Below, in pieces: positions 1 to 6,725 of a stretch of DNA of 57,788 nt. Numbering within the stretch: position 1 is the stretch's first letter; each line of letters starts with the position of its first letter. A program made the translations under genes and the position numbers. The DNA is taken from positions 1 through 57,788 of the forward strand of contig JADHPT010000011.1 in assembly GCA_016778305.1 (NCBI GenBank), read 5' to 3'. Under the pieces are notes generated by a model. That model ran no database searches. It had not been told where the DNA came from and saw only the letters and a program-made list of their open reading frames with translations. This DNA is from Candidatus Poseidonia sp. GTDB lineage: Archaea > Thermoplasmatota > Poseidoniia > Poseidoniales > Poseidoniaceae.

Positions 1-73
1 GAACTTCCCCGATTTGACGGTTACTTTGCTGGAGTTGGTGGTGATGTTGAGTGATGCAAACTTGACCAAGACA

Positions 74-292
74 TCACCACCTCTCTGCATTGGGCAATGT
101 TCGGTCAACCTTCGACCGAACTTCGGTCAACGCTCGGTCAATCTTCGGTTGAACTTCGGGCGAAAAGGCGGCGAGGAGGCTGGTTGCCTCCTCGATGAGT
201 CCTGCTTGGAGCAAAGCGTGAGCCGACCTGATGGTTGCTTCGAGTTGAGCCACTTGGGTTTGGGGAGCGGAGACTGGTACGTCCGCCACCAC
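74..292 (-). CDS. Small hypothetical protein
   Basis: A 72-residue ORF of unknown function. It is rich in Ala, Leu and Glu, and residues 15-45 look like an amphipathic helix; there is no signal peptide or membrane segment. The start codon lies 9 nt after the stop of the membrane protein gene at 302-796, so the two are probably cotranscribed. The N-terminal part, with the string VSAPQTQVAQLEAT, recurs in a decayed copy at 2392-2487, which supports this frame as the coding one. The C-terminal part is encoded by short repeats built on TTCGGTCAA. No family was recognised. Confidence 0.45.
   Translation of the reverse strand: MVADVPVSAPQTQVAQLEATIRSAHALLQAGLIEEATSLLAAFSPEVQPKIDRALTEVRSKVDRTLPNAERW
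242..292. repeat. Dispersed repeat, copy 1
   Basis: About 51 bp, of which roughly 43 match positions 2442-2492 in the same orientation. It encodes, on the minus strand, the N-terminus of the 72-residue protein. The match is at both DNA and protein level (VSAPxTQVAQL), so it looks like a partial gene duplication and not chance. Confidence 0.6.
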
Positions 293-301
293 TTTCGCGA
301 G

Positions 302-796
302 TTATTCTACGTTGATAACGGGAGGAGCGTCCTCCACTTCAACGAAGGATGCGCCGAGCATGGCGCTCATCAACACCACGAGTTGGATGATGATGATGGT
401 GGAATCAATGTCCGTCATTATTCGGTGCAGAACCGATACAACGAGGGCGGGTCCTGAGGCAAGCACGATGACCCTGGCAATGCTTTGACAGCGCAACCGA
501 CCGTTGGCCAGGCTGGCCATGACGATGAAGATACCAAACCCAATGAGGATGCCTCCCAACGCATCGAGGATGTAGAGCCCAAGTTCATTTGCCTCGGGGT
601 CATCAGTCCATGCACCGAAACTTTGCTCCATGAAGAAATCTCCAAAGAAGCAAGCCATAAGTCCGTTCAGTATGTATGCTACACCGGTGATGCGCATCAT
701 GTTTTGTCCAGTAAACCAAGTAGGAGCTGCCATGCACGAAATTCCCCAACAGAGCGTATAAACGTTCTGCGGATAAGCCCGGCAAAGCGTTGTCAT
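302..796 (-). CDS. Four-helix integral membrane protein
   Basis: A protein of up to 164 residues with four hydrophobic segments: about residues 35-52, 73-98, 107-125 and 133-151. The acidic linker between the first two (WTDDPEANEL) suggests a loop. The first 20-32 residues are not membrane-like and rich in Cys, so translation may start at the internal Met codons giving MAAPTW (about 733) or MMRITG (about 700). No enzymatic motif is visible and the family was not recognised. The pirin gene lies 46 nt upstream on the same strand. Confidence 0.55.
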   Translation of the reverse strand: MTTLCRAYPQNVYTLCWGISCMAAPTWFTGQNMMRITGVAYILNGLMACFFGDFFMEQSFGAWTDDPEANELGLYILDALGGILIGFGIFIVMASLANGRLRCQSIARVIVLASGPALVVSVLHRIMTDIDSTIIIIQLVVLMSAMLGASFVEVEDAPPVINVE

Positions 797-842
797 CGAG
801 TTGAGTTGGGCCAGGAGGTTTCTACCGACTTGGCGTTCGGAA

Positions 843-1853
843 TTAATTCGGGGGGACCATCTCTCGCCCGTCGCTCATCTTGGCGAAGCGCCTTTGGTCA
901 CGGGGGTGGACGATATCGGAGGGGCCCCACGGCCAACCACCGAACTCAGTTCGTTGGTAATCACTAAACGCTTGGTAAATCTCATCAACAGTATTCATCA
1001 CAAATGGTCCGTGTTTTGAAACAGGTTCAGCAATTGGTTTCCCTTGAAGAACGAGAACTCGAACGTCTTCATCGTTTGCTTCGATAGTGGTTGGAAGATT
1101 GGCATGGAGTTCCATCCCATAGGTTGGTTTGAGTTGATGTGATTCAACGGTAGCAGTCCCGCCATTGATGTGATACATCATTCGGTTGGCATCTGCAGAA
1201 GCAGTGGGAAGTTCAACTGAACCTCCTGCTTTGATGGTAAGGATGTAGAGAGCGACTTCGTTGTCAGGATCGTTGGCCCAAGATGCACTTGGAGCAGCCG
1301 GTGCAACATGCTCGTTCCAGCTCCCTGAGATGATTTTAACCTCACCACTATCCAACTGAATGTGTGGGACATCATGCGCCCAAATCATTTCGTATCCTGG
1401 TTCTGTCATTTTGTCCTTCGCAGGGAGGTTAATCCAAATCTGAAACAAGTCCAAACGATTGGGTTTGTCTTGGTTGACAAGGGGAAACATCTCCGAGTGT
1501 TGAAGTCCTGAGCCAGCCGTCATCCACTGCACATCACCGTATCCGTATCGCCCAGTGGAACCGCCAGAATCGAAGTGGTCGACAAGACCGTCAAGAACAA
1601 CCGTGATGGTTTCAAAACCTCGGTGCGGATGAGCAGGAAAACCGGGGACAACTCTGCCGTGGTACATTTTCCAATCGTTTGATTCATCAAAGTCTGAGCC
1701 AATGTTACGGCCAATCAATGGCTCGTTTGGACCTTGAAGTTCGTTCCCTTCTGGATACAAATCAAGATGGTGAACACAAAACAAGAACGGGTCGAGCGTG
1801 TTTCGTACAAAACCCATTGGCTGATTCGAGATAACAGACTTATTCATGATCAT
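843..1853 (-). CDS. Pirin family protein
   Basis: A bicupin protein of the pirin family. The N-terminal cupin carries the metal-site string PHRGFETITVVLDG (around residues 77-90) and a second motif, HSEMFP; together they supply the His/His/His/Glu iron ligands seen in pirins. They are followed by the typical LDLFQIWINLP segment and a weaker C-terminal cupin ending near residue 300. The length of 336 is slightly above the usual 280-300. Pirins act as redox-sensing or quercetinase-like cytosolic proteins; the substrate here cannot be told. Two Met codons (1853, 1847) could start it. It is divergent from the methionine sulfoxide reductase gene across an 80-bp AT-rich gap, so an oxidative-stress link is possible. 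Confidence 0.9.
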   Translation of the reverse strand: MIMNKSVISNQPMGFVRNTLDPFLFCVHHLDLYPEGNELQGPNEPLIGRNIGSDFDESNDWKMYHGRVVPGFPAHPHRGFETITVVLDGLVDHFDSGGSTGRYGYGDVQWMTAGSGLQHSEMFPLVNQDKPNRLDLFQIWINLPAKDKMTEPGYEMIWAHDVPHIQLDSGEVKIISGSWNEHVAPAAPSASWANDPDNEVALYILTIKAGGSVELPTASADANRMMYHINGGTATVESHQLKPTYGMELHANLPTTIEANDEDVRVLVLQGKPIAEPVSKHGPFVMNTVDEIYQAFSDYQRTEFGGWPWGPSDIVHPRDQRRFAKMSDGREMVPPN

Positions 1854-1933
1854 TGCAACGACGAGGTGTTCATTAATCGTTGTATGATTATTCAGAATGA
1901 ACCTTTGAATAGGGCAGTTTACTCCCGCAAACC

Positions 1934-2389
1934 ATGGAACATGACGTGGTGTATCAGCGAATCACAGCCATCCTTGACGGTGAGGACGACTGGGTCACGG
2001 CTATGGCGACCGTGACTTGTGAATTGCACAATGCCTTCGACCACTACCACTGGACCGGATTTTATCGAACAACTTCACCTGGCATGCTCAAGATTGGCCC
2101 GTATCAGGGAGGGCACGGATGCCTAAGCATTCCTTTCGACAAAGGGATTTGTGGTGCTGCTGCCCGAACTGGTGAGACACAAGATGTCCCAGACGTTCAT
2201 GCACGTGCAGAACACATCGCTTGTAGTTCGAGCACCAACAGCGAGATTGTTGTCCCTGTAAAAAACTCACGCGGTGAGGTCGTTGCAGTTCTGGACTTAG
2301 ATTCGGACCTTCCTGCTGCGTTTTCTTCGGCTGATGTAGAACTCTCTGAACGAATTTGTTCATGGTTAGGTCAGATTTACCATCAATGA
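1934..2389 (+). CDS. msrC: Free methionine-(R)-sulfoxide reductase, GAF type
   Basis: This 151-residue single-GAF-domain enzyme reduces free L-methionine-R-sulfoxide in the cytosol. All three cysteines of the fRMsr family are present: C63 in GHGCLSIP, C73 in KGICGAA and C97 in EHIACSS, followed by the family string SEIVVPV. In the E. coli enzyme the equivalents are C84, C94 and C118, the last being the nucleophile. The length matches the family. The ATG at 1934 is preceded at about 25-30 nt by an AT-rich stretch (TTTGAATA), which would fit a leaderless transcript. The divergent neighbour is pirin. Confidence 0.93.
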   Translation: MEHDVVYQRITAILDGEDDWVTAMATVTCELHNAFDHYHWTGFYRTTSPGMLKIGPYQGGHGCLSIPFDKGICGAAARTGETQDVPDVHARAEHIACSSSTNSEIVVPVKNSRGEVVAVLDLDSDLPAAFSSADVELSERICSWLGQIYHQ

Positions 2390-2391
2390 CC

Positions 2392-2487
2392 TCAACAACA
2401 ATTCAGTTGAGTCAGCGCACGAGGAGTACGTACGGTGGCTGCAAGTTGAGCCACTTGGGTCCGGGGTGCGGAGACTGATGCGTCCAC
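2392..2487 (-). pseudogene. Decayed duplicate of the 72-aa protein
   Basis: A 31-codon frame with a GTG start whose first 20 residues (SVSAPRTQVAQLAAT) mirror the N-terminus of the protein at 74-292. After that the frame diverges and stops, so the C-terminal two thirds are missing. It lies directly downstream of the EF-hand/Tudor gene (stop at 2494), as the intact copy lies downstream of a membrane protein gene. It is most simply a remnant of a partial duplication; translation is doubtful. Confidence 0.4.
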
Positions 2488-2492
2488 CAACT
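2442..2492. repeat. Dispersed repeat, copy 2
   Basis: The partner of 242-292 in the same orientation, about 84 percent identical over 51 bp. It contains the start of the 31-codon remnant. Confidence 0.6.
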
Positions 2493-2493
2493 C

Positions 2494-3177
2494 TCAGGCC
2501 GATTTGAGGCGTGATGAGTCAACCCATTCGTCCCAGTCTGCGCTGTGGTTTTCATAGGTGATGCGGTACAAATCGTCGTTGATTTCTAAGATTTGACCGT
2601 CCCACCAGTTTCCCTTCCACTCAATCTTCACGTGCTGCCCAACGCTGAAAGGGTTGTTGAATGGATGATCTTTAGGGCGTTCTCTCCATCCTGTTGGGCC
2701 GACGATGTATACGGTGTTTCTTGTTTCAATTCGGGCAGTTGCCCGATCATCGTAACGAATGTCGAGGATGGTTGATGTATTGATGCGCCCTTCGCCGAGT
2801 TTGGGATGTTCATAGGCATAACCTGATAGGACATCCCCATCAATGGAGGCTTCGTCCATCACAACTTCTTCTTTAGCGACATGATCGGTGTCATATTGCT
2901 CGGAGGCGACCATGAATTTTGCAAGAGCCCGATAGTCGATTTCGGAATCAAGTTCAATGCCAAGGTCTACAAATTCATCCAGCACATCTTTTACCGAAAC
3001 CGGGTCATCGCCAATTTCGGTCAAGATTCGGAGATATTCACGAGCAGGAATCGTTCCGGTATCCGTTGTGTCAAAGACCTTGAATGCCTCAATCAACTCT
3101 CTTTCAGCTTCGTTGTCGTGCTCAATATACGCTCGAACAGCCTCGGAAGACTCGTCGAGTGGCTTGATGCGTCCCAT
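2494..3177 (-). CDS. EF-hand-like protein with C-terminal Tudor-like domain
   Basis: A 227-residue soluble protein. Residues 20-95 resemble a calmodulin/centrin-type EF-hand pair: an entering helix, the loop DTTDTGTIPARE (D1, G6, I8 and E12 kept, positions 3 and 5 Thr), then a second, weaker half with DSEIDYRALAKFM. Residues 175-225 look like a Tudor/agenet-type barrel (VKIEWKGNWWDGQI, then YENHSADWDEWV). EF-hand plus Tudor is an eukaryote-like combination and no prokaryotic family with this architecture was recognised. Its start overlaps the upstream Tudor gene by 85 nt in another frame, so the two may be one gene split by a frameshift. Calcium binding is uncertain given the substituted loop residues. 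Confidence 0.6.
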   Translation of the reverse strand: MGRIKPLDESSEAVRAYIEHDNEAERELIEAFKVFDTTDTGTIPAREYLRILTEIGDDPVSVKDVLDEFVDLGIELDSEIDYRALAKFMVASEQYDTDHVAKEEVVMDEASIDGDVLSGYAYEHPKLGEGRINTSTILDIRYDDRATARIETRNTVYIVGPTGWRERPKDHPFNNPFSVGQHVKIEWKGNWWDGQILEINDDLYRITYENHSADWDEWVDSSRLKSA

Positions 3178-3590
3178 GTGACATGGTCTTCAACATCACC
3201 GTCATCAAAATGGATGAGATAGGTTCCATCGGGGTTGTTTCGAGCAACTTTACCAGCATAGAAATGACCGTAATGTTTCCAGTTCACAAAGACTCTTGCC
3301 CCCTTTTCAAACGTAGTTGGCAATTCTATTTCAGGCGATGGCGGCGGAGATTCTTCAACCACTTGACCGAGCATGCCCATCTGCTGGAGGGCGGTGATGA
3401 CGGCTTCGGTGACGGCAGTTGGGTCGTTGTGAATGGTCGTGTTGTGGACCACGTCCCCGCCTATGACTGAATCCTGCATGTTGAGTTGTTGTGTACCTCG
3501 GCCTGGTGGGGCAGGAATCCATTCACTTCCCGACCACATCCATTTTCCATCTGGGCTGAACACTCCGTCGTCAGTGAACAACGGAAGCAA
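3093..3590 (-). CDS. Tudor-like domain protein with DUF2510-like N-terminus
   Basis: A protein of up to 165 residues. The N-terminus (FSPDGKWMWSGSEWIPAPPG) resembles the tryptophan-rich DUF2510 type. A middle segment has alternating polar repeats (DSVIGGDVVHNTTIHNDPTA) and a short helix. Residues 97-130 form a Tudor-like segment (VFVNWKHYGHFYAGKV, then GTYLIHFDDGDVEDHV). The last 28 residues (Ser/Thr-rich) run in the frame opposite the start of the EF-hand gene and look non-coding, so the real protein may end, or shift frame, near 3180-3190. A single Tudor-EF-hand-Tudor protein is then possible. Function unknown. Confidence 0.55.
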   Translation of the reverse strand: MLPLFTDDGVFSPDGKWMWSGSEWIPAPPGRGTQQLNMQDSVIGGDVVHNTTIHNDPTAVTEAVITALQQMGMLGQVVEESPPPSPEIELPTTFEKGARVFVNWKHYGHFYAGKVARNNPDGTYLIHFDDGDVEDHVTWDASSHSTSLPRLFERILSTTTKLKES

Positions 3591-3676
3591 AGCGCCCTAA
3601 CCAAATCTTCGGTATCCGACGGGAGAGAATCGCGACGCTTTGGAAACATTCACGGCCAACAGTATGTTGTTTCCGA

Positions 3677-3988
3677 TTATTTCGATAATCGACGCCCAAT
3701 GAGGAATCCCAATGCGAGACTACCACCGAAGATACCCATCTCTACGAGACTGTCAAACATGGATTGCGCTTCCTGAATGGCGAATTCCCTCTGACCGACC
3801 AATCCTGCGGTGAGGCGATGCCAATCAATGACGAGGATGCTGCGAGCTTCGAGCCACTTGATCAACACAAATTGTACGATGAGGATGTTTCGAATCGTTT
3901 TTGAGGCCAACTGGAAGACCACCCCGATGATGAGTCCAATGAAGACGCCTTGAGTGATATTTTCTCCCAAGAGTGCTACGATGTCCAT
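3677..3988 (-). CDS. FUN14-like membrane protein
   Basis: A 103-residue membrane protein. It has a glycine-patterned helix at 13-28 (GVFIGLIIGVVF), a second hydrophobic stretch at 33-45, the segment LEARSILVIDWHRL, and a C-terminal helix MGIFGGSLALGFLIGRRL. This order (Gly-rich helix, hydrophobic helix, short conserved soluble strand ending in W, then GG-rich helix) resembles small archaeal FUN14-family proteins, but the Gly-rich helices appear permuted, so the match is tentative. FUN14 proteins in eukaryotes sit in the mitochondrial outer membrane; the archaeal role is unknown. It stands alone between the Tudor locus and the eL41/tRNA locus. Confidence 0.45.
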   Translation of the reverse strand: MDIVALLGENITQGVFIGLIIGVVFQLASKTIRNILIVQFVLIKWLEARSILVIDWHRLTAGLVGQREFAIQEAQSMFDSLVEMGIFGGSLALGFLIGRRLSK

Positions 3989-4111
3989 GGTGTTTCGTGG
4001 CTCATCACGATTATAACTTTGTTGAAGGTGGCTATTATTTGACGCCAGTCACATGAATTATGGTGGTTGCGGATGCAGCAAAAAGGCCATTCAATTGTTA
4101 GACGATGCTCT

Positions 4112-4118
4112 CATATAG
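4112..4118 (+). promoter_or_regulatory. Possible TATA box for eL41 and tRNA-Trp
   Basis: The sequence CATATAG lies about 28-34 nt upstream of the eL41 start codon. Archaeal TATA boxes sit about 26-30 nt before the transcription start, so a leaderless eL41 transcript running on into tRNA-Trp is plausible. It is a short motif and unproven. Confidence 0.4.
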
Positions 4119-4145
4119 GGAAGGCAAGTGGGATGCCTGTTCACC

Positions 4146-4253
4146 ATGAAGCGAGGGTCACGTGCTTGGAAAAAAACCGGCAATCAACGTTGGAAGTGGC
4201 GCAAGAAGAAATTGCGACGCCGAAAGCGAGCACGCCGACAAGCGAAGGCCTGA
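4146..4253 (+). CDS. rpl41e: Large-subunit ribosomal protein eL41
   Basis: A 35-residue, extremely basic peptide; about half of its residues are Lys or Arg. The C-terminal 21 residues follow the eL41 pattern (KWRKKKLRRRKRARRQAK; typical eL41 is about 25 residues beginning MRAKWRKK and continuing with Arg/Lys repeats). A 14-residue N-terminal extension with two Trp precedes it. In the ribosome eL41 is a single helix at the subunit interface. The gene is very short, so it is easily missed. It ends 21 nt before tRNA-Trp on the same strand and may share its transcript. Identity rests on pattern and composition. Confidence 0.65.
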   Translation: MKRGSRAWKKTGNQRWKWRKKKLRRRKRARRQAKA

Positions 4254-4274
4254 TGCTCAAGGTTGAATATACAC

Positions 4275-4455
4275 GGGAGTATAGTATAGCTTGGTAGTAT
4301 CGCGGGCTCCAGTTGCACAGGAATGACGACGAGTGGGTTTGCTGAAAGTTGATGACCAACTGGAGCGCCGACCTGTTGCAATCCTGCAGACTGCCCATCT
4401 GATGCGCAGTTTCAGAAGAAATCCGCTGGGGGGGGTTCAAATCCCTCTGCTCCCA
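4275..4455 (+). tRNA. tRNA-Trp (CCA) with a 108-nt intron
   Basis: Exon 1 (4275-4312) holds the acceptor strand GGGAGTA, a D-arm of GTAT/GTAT with GG in the loop, the anticodon-stem strand GCGGG and anticodon CCA at 4309-4311. Exon 2 (4421-4455) holds the stem strand TCCGC, a variable loop TGGG, a T-arm with loop TTCAAAT, the acceptor strand TGCTCCC and discriminator A; CCA is not encoded. Both acceptor strands pair over 7 bp. The intron (about 4313-4420) lies after position 37, the usual place in archaea. A bulge-helix-bulge fold is possible (AGT and AAA bulges around CTCC/GAAG, one C-A mismatch), so the exact splice sites carry some doubt. The intron encodes a box C/D guide RNA. Confidence 0.9.
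4323..4371 (+). ncRNA. Box C/D guide RNA inside the tRNA-Trp intron
   Basis: Box C ATGACGA (4323-4329), a 12-nt guide, box D' CTGA (4342-4345), a short spacer, box C' TTGATGA (4349-4355), a second 12-nt guide, and a box D variant CCGA (4368-4371). Flanking sequences TTGCACAGG and CCTGTTGCAA close a terminal stem. The fifth nucleotide before D' (G4337) faces U39 (4422) within 9 pairs, two of them G-U. The fifth nucleotide before D (G4363) faces C34 (4309) within 10 perfect pairs. In Haloferax volcanii and some other archaea the tRNA-Trp intron directs 2'-O-methylation of exactly C34 and U39, so the same function is inferred. Confidence 0.85.
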
Positions 4456-4521
4456 CTTCAATTCACAACCATGAGCAATCTTGATGCCATGGTGACATTT
4501 GACCAGCATTGAGGGAAGCAT

Positions 4522-6696
4522 ATGAGGAAATTGTTGGCCTTTGTTTTGATGGCATTGTTGATGGGCCCCGTCACGGGAAGTTTGGTCGCTACCTCTGAGC
4601 CGATTGAATGGACGCCAGTCGATGAATCACGCTTCCAATGGGTGCCCGCTGGATACAGCGAAACAGTGCCCCAGCAAACCATCGGTGAGTGGGTTGGCGA
4701 CGAGACACCTTGGTGGGAGCAAACGACCTTGGACCTCAACCGTAACGGTGTCCATGACAGCCTCGAAACCTTCATCGGCACCACGGGAATCGGACTTTCC
4801 TACGGTGGAGAAGTCACATCACAGCATCTCAACCAACTTGACGCCTTGGGCCTGACAGTGGTCGACGTCATCGAAGCGGTTGACGCCGTGCTCCTCGGAC
4901 AGGTCAATACCACCATGGTCGACGACCTTCTCGCCCTCGACGATGTCGTCATGATCGAACGATACGGACAGATTGTCCTGTACGGCGATATCCAAACTCC
5001 TGCAGTCAAAGCTCGCAATTCCAGCCTCTACCCAGTTGGGGCTTGGGACCTCGGCGTTTCGGGTGCCAATGTCAACGTGGCAATGGTTGACACGGGCGTT
5101 GATAATGAACACCCAGGCCTCAATGAAAAGTTCATCGCCGGATACGACGCGGTATGCTATCTTCATACCGATCCGACCTGCACTGCGGGAGGGGCGCGAG
5201 AAACCGATGGAACCTACGACCCCGATGATGGCAATCAACACGGCACTGCGTGCATGGGCATGGCGGCTGCCACAGGCGTAGATGCGAGCGGTGCGCAGAC
5301 CGACTTCTACGGTTCAGCGCCTGATGCGGATCTCATCGACGTGCGTATCGGCACCGATGCAGGAGCAGGTCCCTTTGAGAATTATATCCTTGAACAAGAA
5401 TTCTATGAATCGGCCATGAACGGTATCCAGTGGATCATCGACAACAAAGACACGGCTTGGCAAGGTGCGGATGAAGAAAATTACGGCATTGACATCATCT
5501 CTCTTTCCTGGGGCATCACCTCTCACGAAGGTGGGGGTTCTGACGGTGAAGACATGCACAGTCGAATCCTCAACGAAGCCATGGAAGCAGGTGTTGTTGT
5601 CAGTGTGGCTGCTGGCAACGACGGTCCCGATAACGACGGACTTTCCGGGATGGGTTCTTCCAGTCTCTCCATTACCGTGGGTGCGACCGATGACAAGAAC
5701 ACGATCGACCGAGAAGACGACACCGTCGCTTCCTATTCCTCACGCGGTCCACGCCGAGACAACGGTGACGGCAATCCACTCAACGAGCTCAAGCCGGAAC
5801 TCTCTGCTCCAGGCACCAACATCGTACAGGCAGAAGGATGTGTCACCTCTGGAAGTTGCATCAATCTCATCGGTGGGTCTGCTGAAGACAACGGTTACAC
5901 CGGGCGCGGCTCGGGAACATCCTATGCCACACCCTCCGTCACGGGCATCATCGCCTTGATGATCGAAGCCAATCCAGACCTTTCCCCTGCCGAGATGAAG
6001 GAGATTTTGAAGTTAACAGCAGAACGCCGAGGTGAACCCTCCGCACCCGAAGTTGACCCCTTTTGGAACCGTGACTTCGGCTGGGGTATGGCAGACGCTT
6101 ACGAGGCAGTCAAACTCTCCATGCATCTGCGCGATGAGAATTTGACAGGGCTGATCGACGTCTCTTCCCAAGTTCACATTACCAATGCATCAATGAACGA
6201 AACCTCAGGGTTGTACGAAGTTCGTGGTATCGCATGGGGCCAAGAAGAGAGCATTGCTGCAGTTGAAGGACGATTTGGAGACGGTGCATGGATGGAGGCC
6301 AGTTACGAGATGGTCGAAGGCGGTCTCGCTGCTCTTGAACGCTTTGAATGGGTGATGGCGTTTGACGTTGACCAGCTGGCCAACGGAAACCAGACCCTTG
6401 AAGTCCGAGGTATCAACCAACAAGGTTCGCCCTCGCTCTCTGTATTCACGACCGTGACGGGCACGGGCCTTTCAGTGGATGATGCAGGCGCATTCTCCTC
6501 GCAGTCCTTGCTGATGATCGGCGGCGTTCTTGTCCTCATCATCCTCCTCGGTTTCGTCTTCAATGCTCGTGCGGATGAGCCCCTTCGACTCGCCAGTGGA
6601 GACAGTATGGACCACAGTGGAGATGGCATTCTTGAGGCGGAATTGGTTGATGACGCACCCGGTAAGGAAAGCGAATCCAAAAAAGGTACCTCATAA
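4522..6696 (+). CDS. Secreted membrane-anchored subtilisin-like serine protease (S8)
   Basis: This 724-residue extracellular protease opens with a signal peptide (MRKLLAFVLMALLMGPVTGS) and a propeptide-like region up to about residue 160. The peptidase S8 catalytic triad is complete: D190 in VAMVDTGVD, H240 in GNQHGTACMG and S467 in GSGTSYATPS, with the oxyanion Asn in SVAAGNDGPD. A beta-rich domain follows from about 545 to 650. A C-terminal membrane helix (about 660-680, MIGGVLVLIILLGFVF) with an acidic cytoplasmic tail anchors it outside the cell. It probably degrades proteins or peptides for uptake, which fits the protein-degrading lifestyle inferred for MGII. The start is fixed by the signal peptide. 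Confidence 0.93.
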   Translation: MRKLLAFVLMALLMGPVTGSLVATSEPIEWTPVDESRFQWVPAGYSETVPQQTIGEWVGDETPWWEQTTLDLNRNGVHDSLETFIGTTGIGLSYGGEVTSQHLNQLDALGLTVVDVIEAVDAVLLGQVNTTMVDDLLALDDVVMIERYGQIVLYGDIQTPAVKARNSSLYPVGAWDLGVSGANVNVAMVDTGVDNEHPGLNEKFIAGYDAVCYLHTDPTCTAGGARETDGTYDPDDGNQHGTACMGMAAATGVDASGAQTDFYGSAPDADLIDVRIGTDAGAGPFENYILEQEFYESAMNGIQWIIDNKDTAWQGADEENYGIDIISLSWGITSHEGGGSDGEDMHSRILNEAMEAGVVVSVAAGNDGPDNDGLSGMGSSSLSITVGATDDKNTIDREDDTVASYSSRGPRRDNGDGNPLNELKPELSAPGTNIVQAEGCVTSGSCINLIGGSAEDNGYTGRGSGTSYATPSVTGIIALMIEANPDLSPAEMKEILKLTAERRGEPSAPEVDPFWNRDFGWGMADAYEAVKLSMHLRDENLTGLIDVSSQVHITNASMNETSGLYEVRGIAWGQEESIAAVEGRFGDGAWMEASYEMVEGGLAALERFEWVMAFDVDQLANGNQTLEVRGINQQGSPSLSVFTTVTGTGLSVDDAGAFSSQSLLMIGGVLVLIILLGFVFNARADEPLRLASGDSMDHSGDGILEAELVDDAPGKESESKKGTS

Positions 6697-6725
6697 CTGC
6701 ATTGAAATGCAATGCTCCGTTGGCA

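Noticed and set aside
121-171. Tandem TTCGGTCAA-like units as a CRISPR or satellite
   Set aside because: The units are short, few and irregular and fall inside the coding frame of the 72-residue protein; no spacer structure. No CRISPR array was seen anywhere in the window.
3093-3177. Overlap of the Tudor and EF-hand genes as true overlapping coding
   Set aside because: The C-terminal 28 residues of the upstream frame are low-complexity Ser/Thr; a frameshift or a shorter upstream protein is more likely, so dual coding is not claimed.
4306-4366. Inverted repeat GCTCCAGTTG/CAACTGGAGC read as a terminator or transposon end
   Set aside because: It is fully explained as the C34 guide of the intron-encoded box C/D RNA pairing with the anticodon region of pre-tRNA-Trp.
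4357-4455. A shorter tRNA starting at GGAGCG near 4362
   Set aside because: The acceptor pairing is incomplete and no D-arm or anticodon arm forms. The acceptor strand at 4275 pairs over 7 bp and gives a complete tRNA-Trp with intron.
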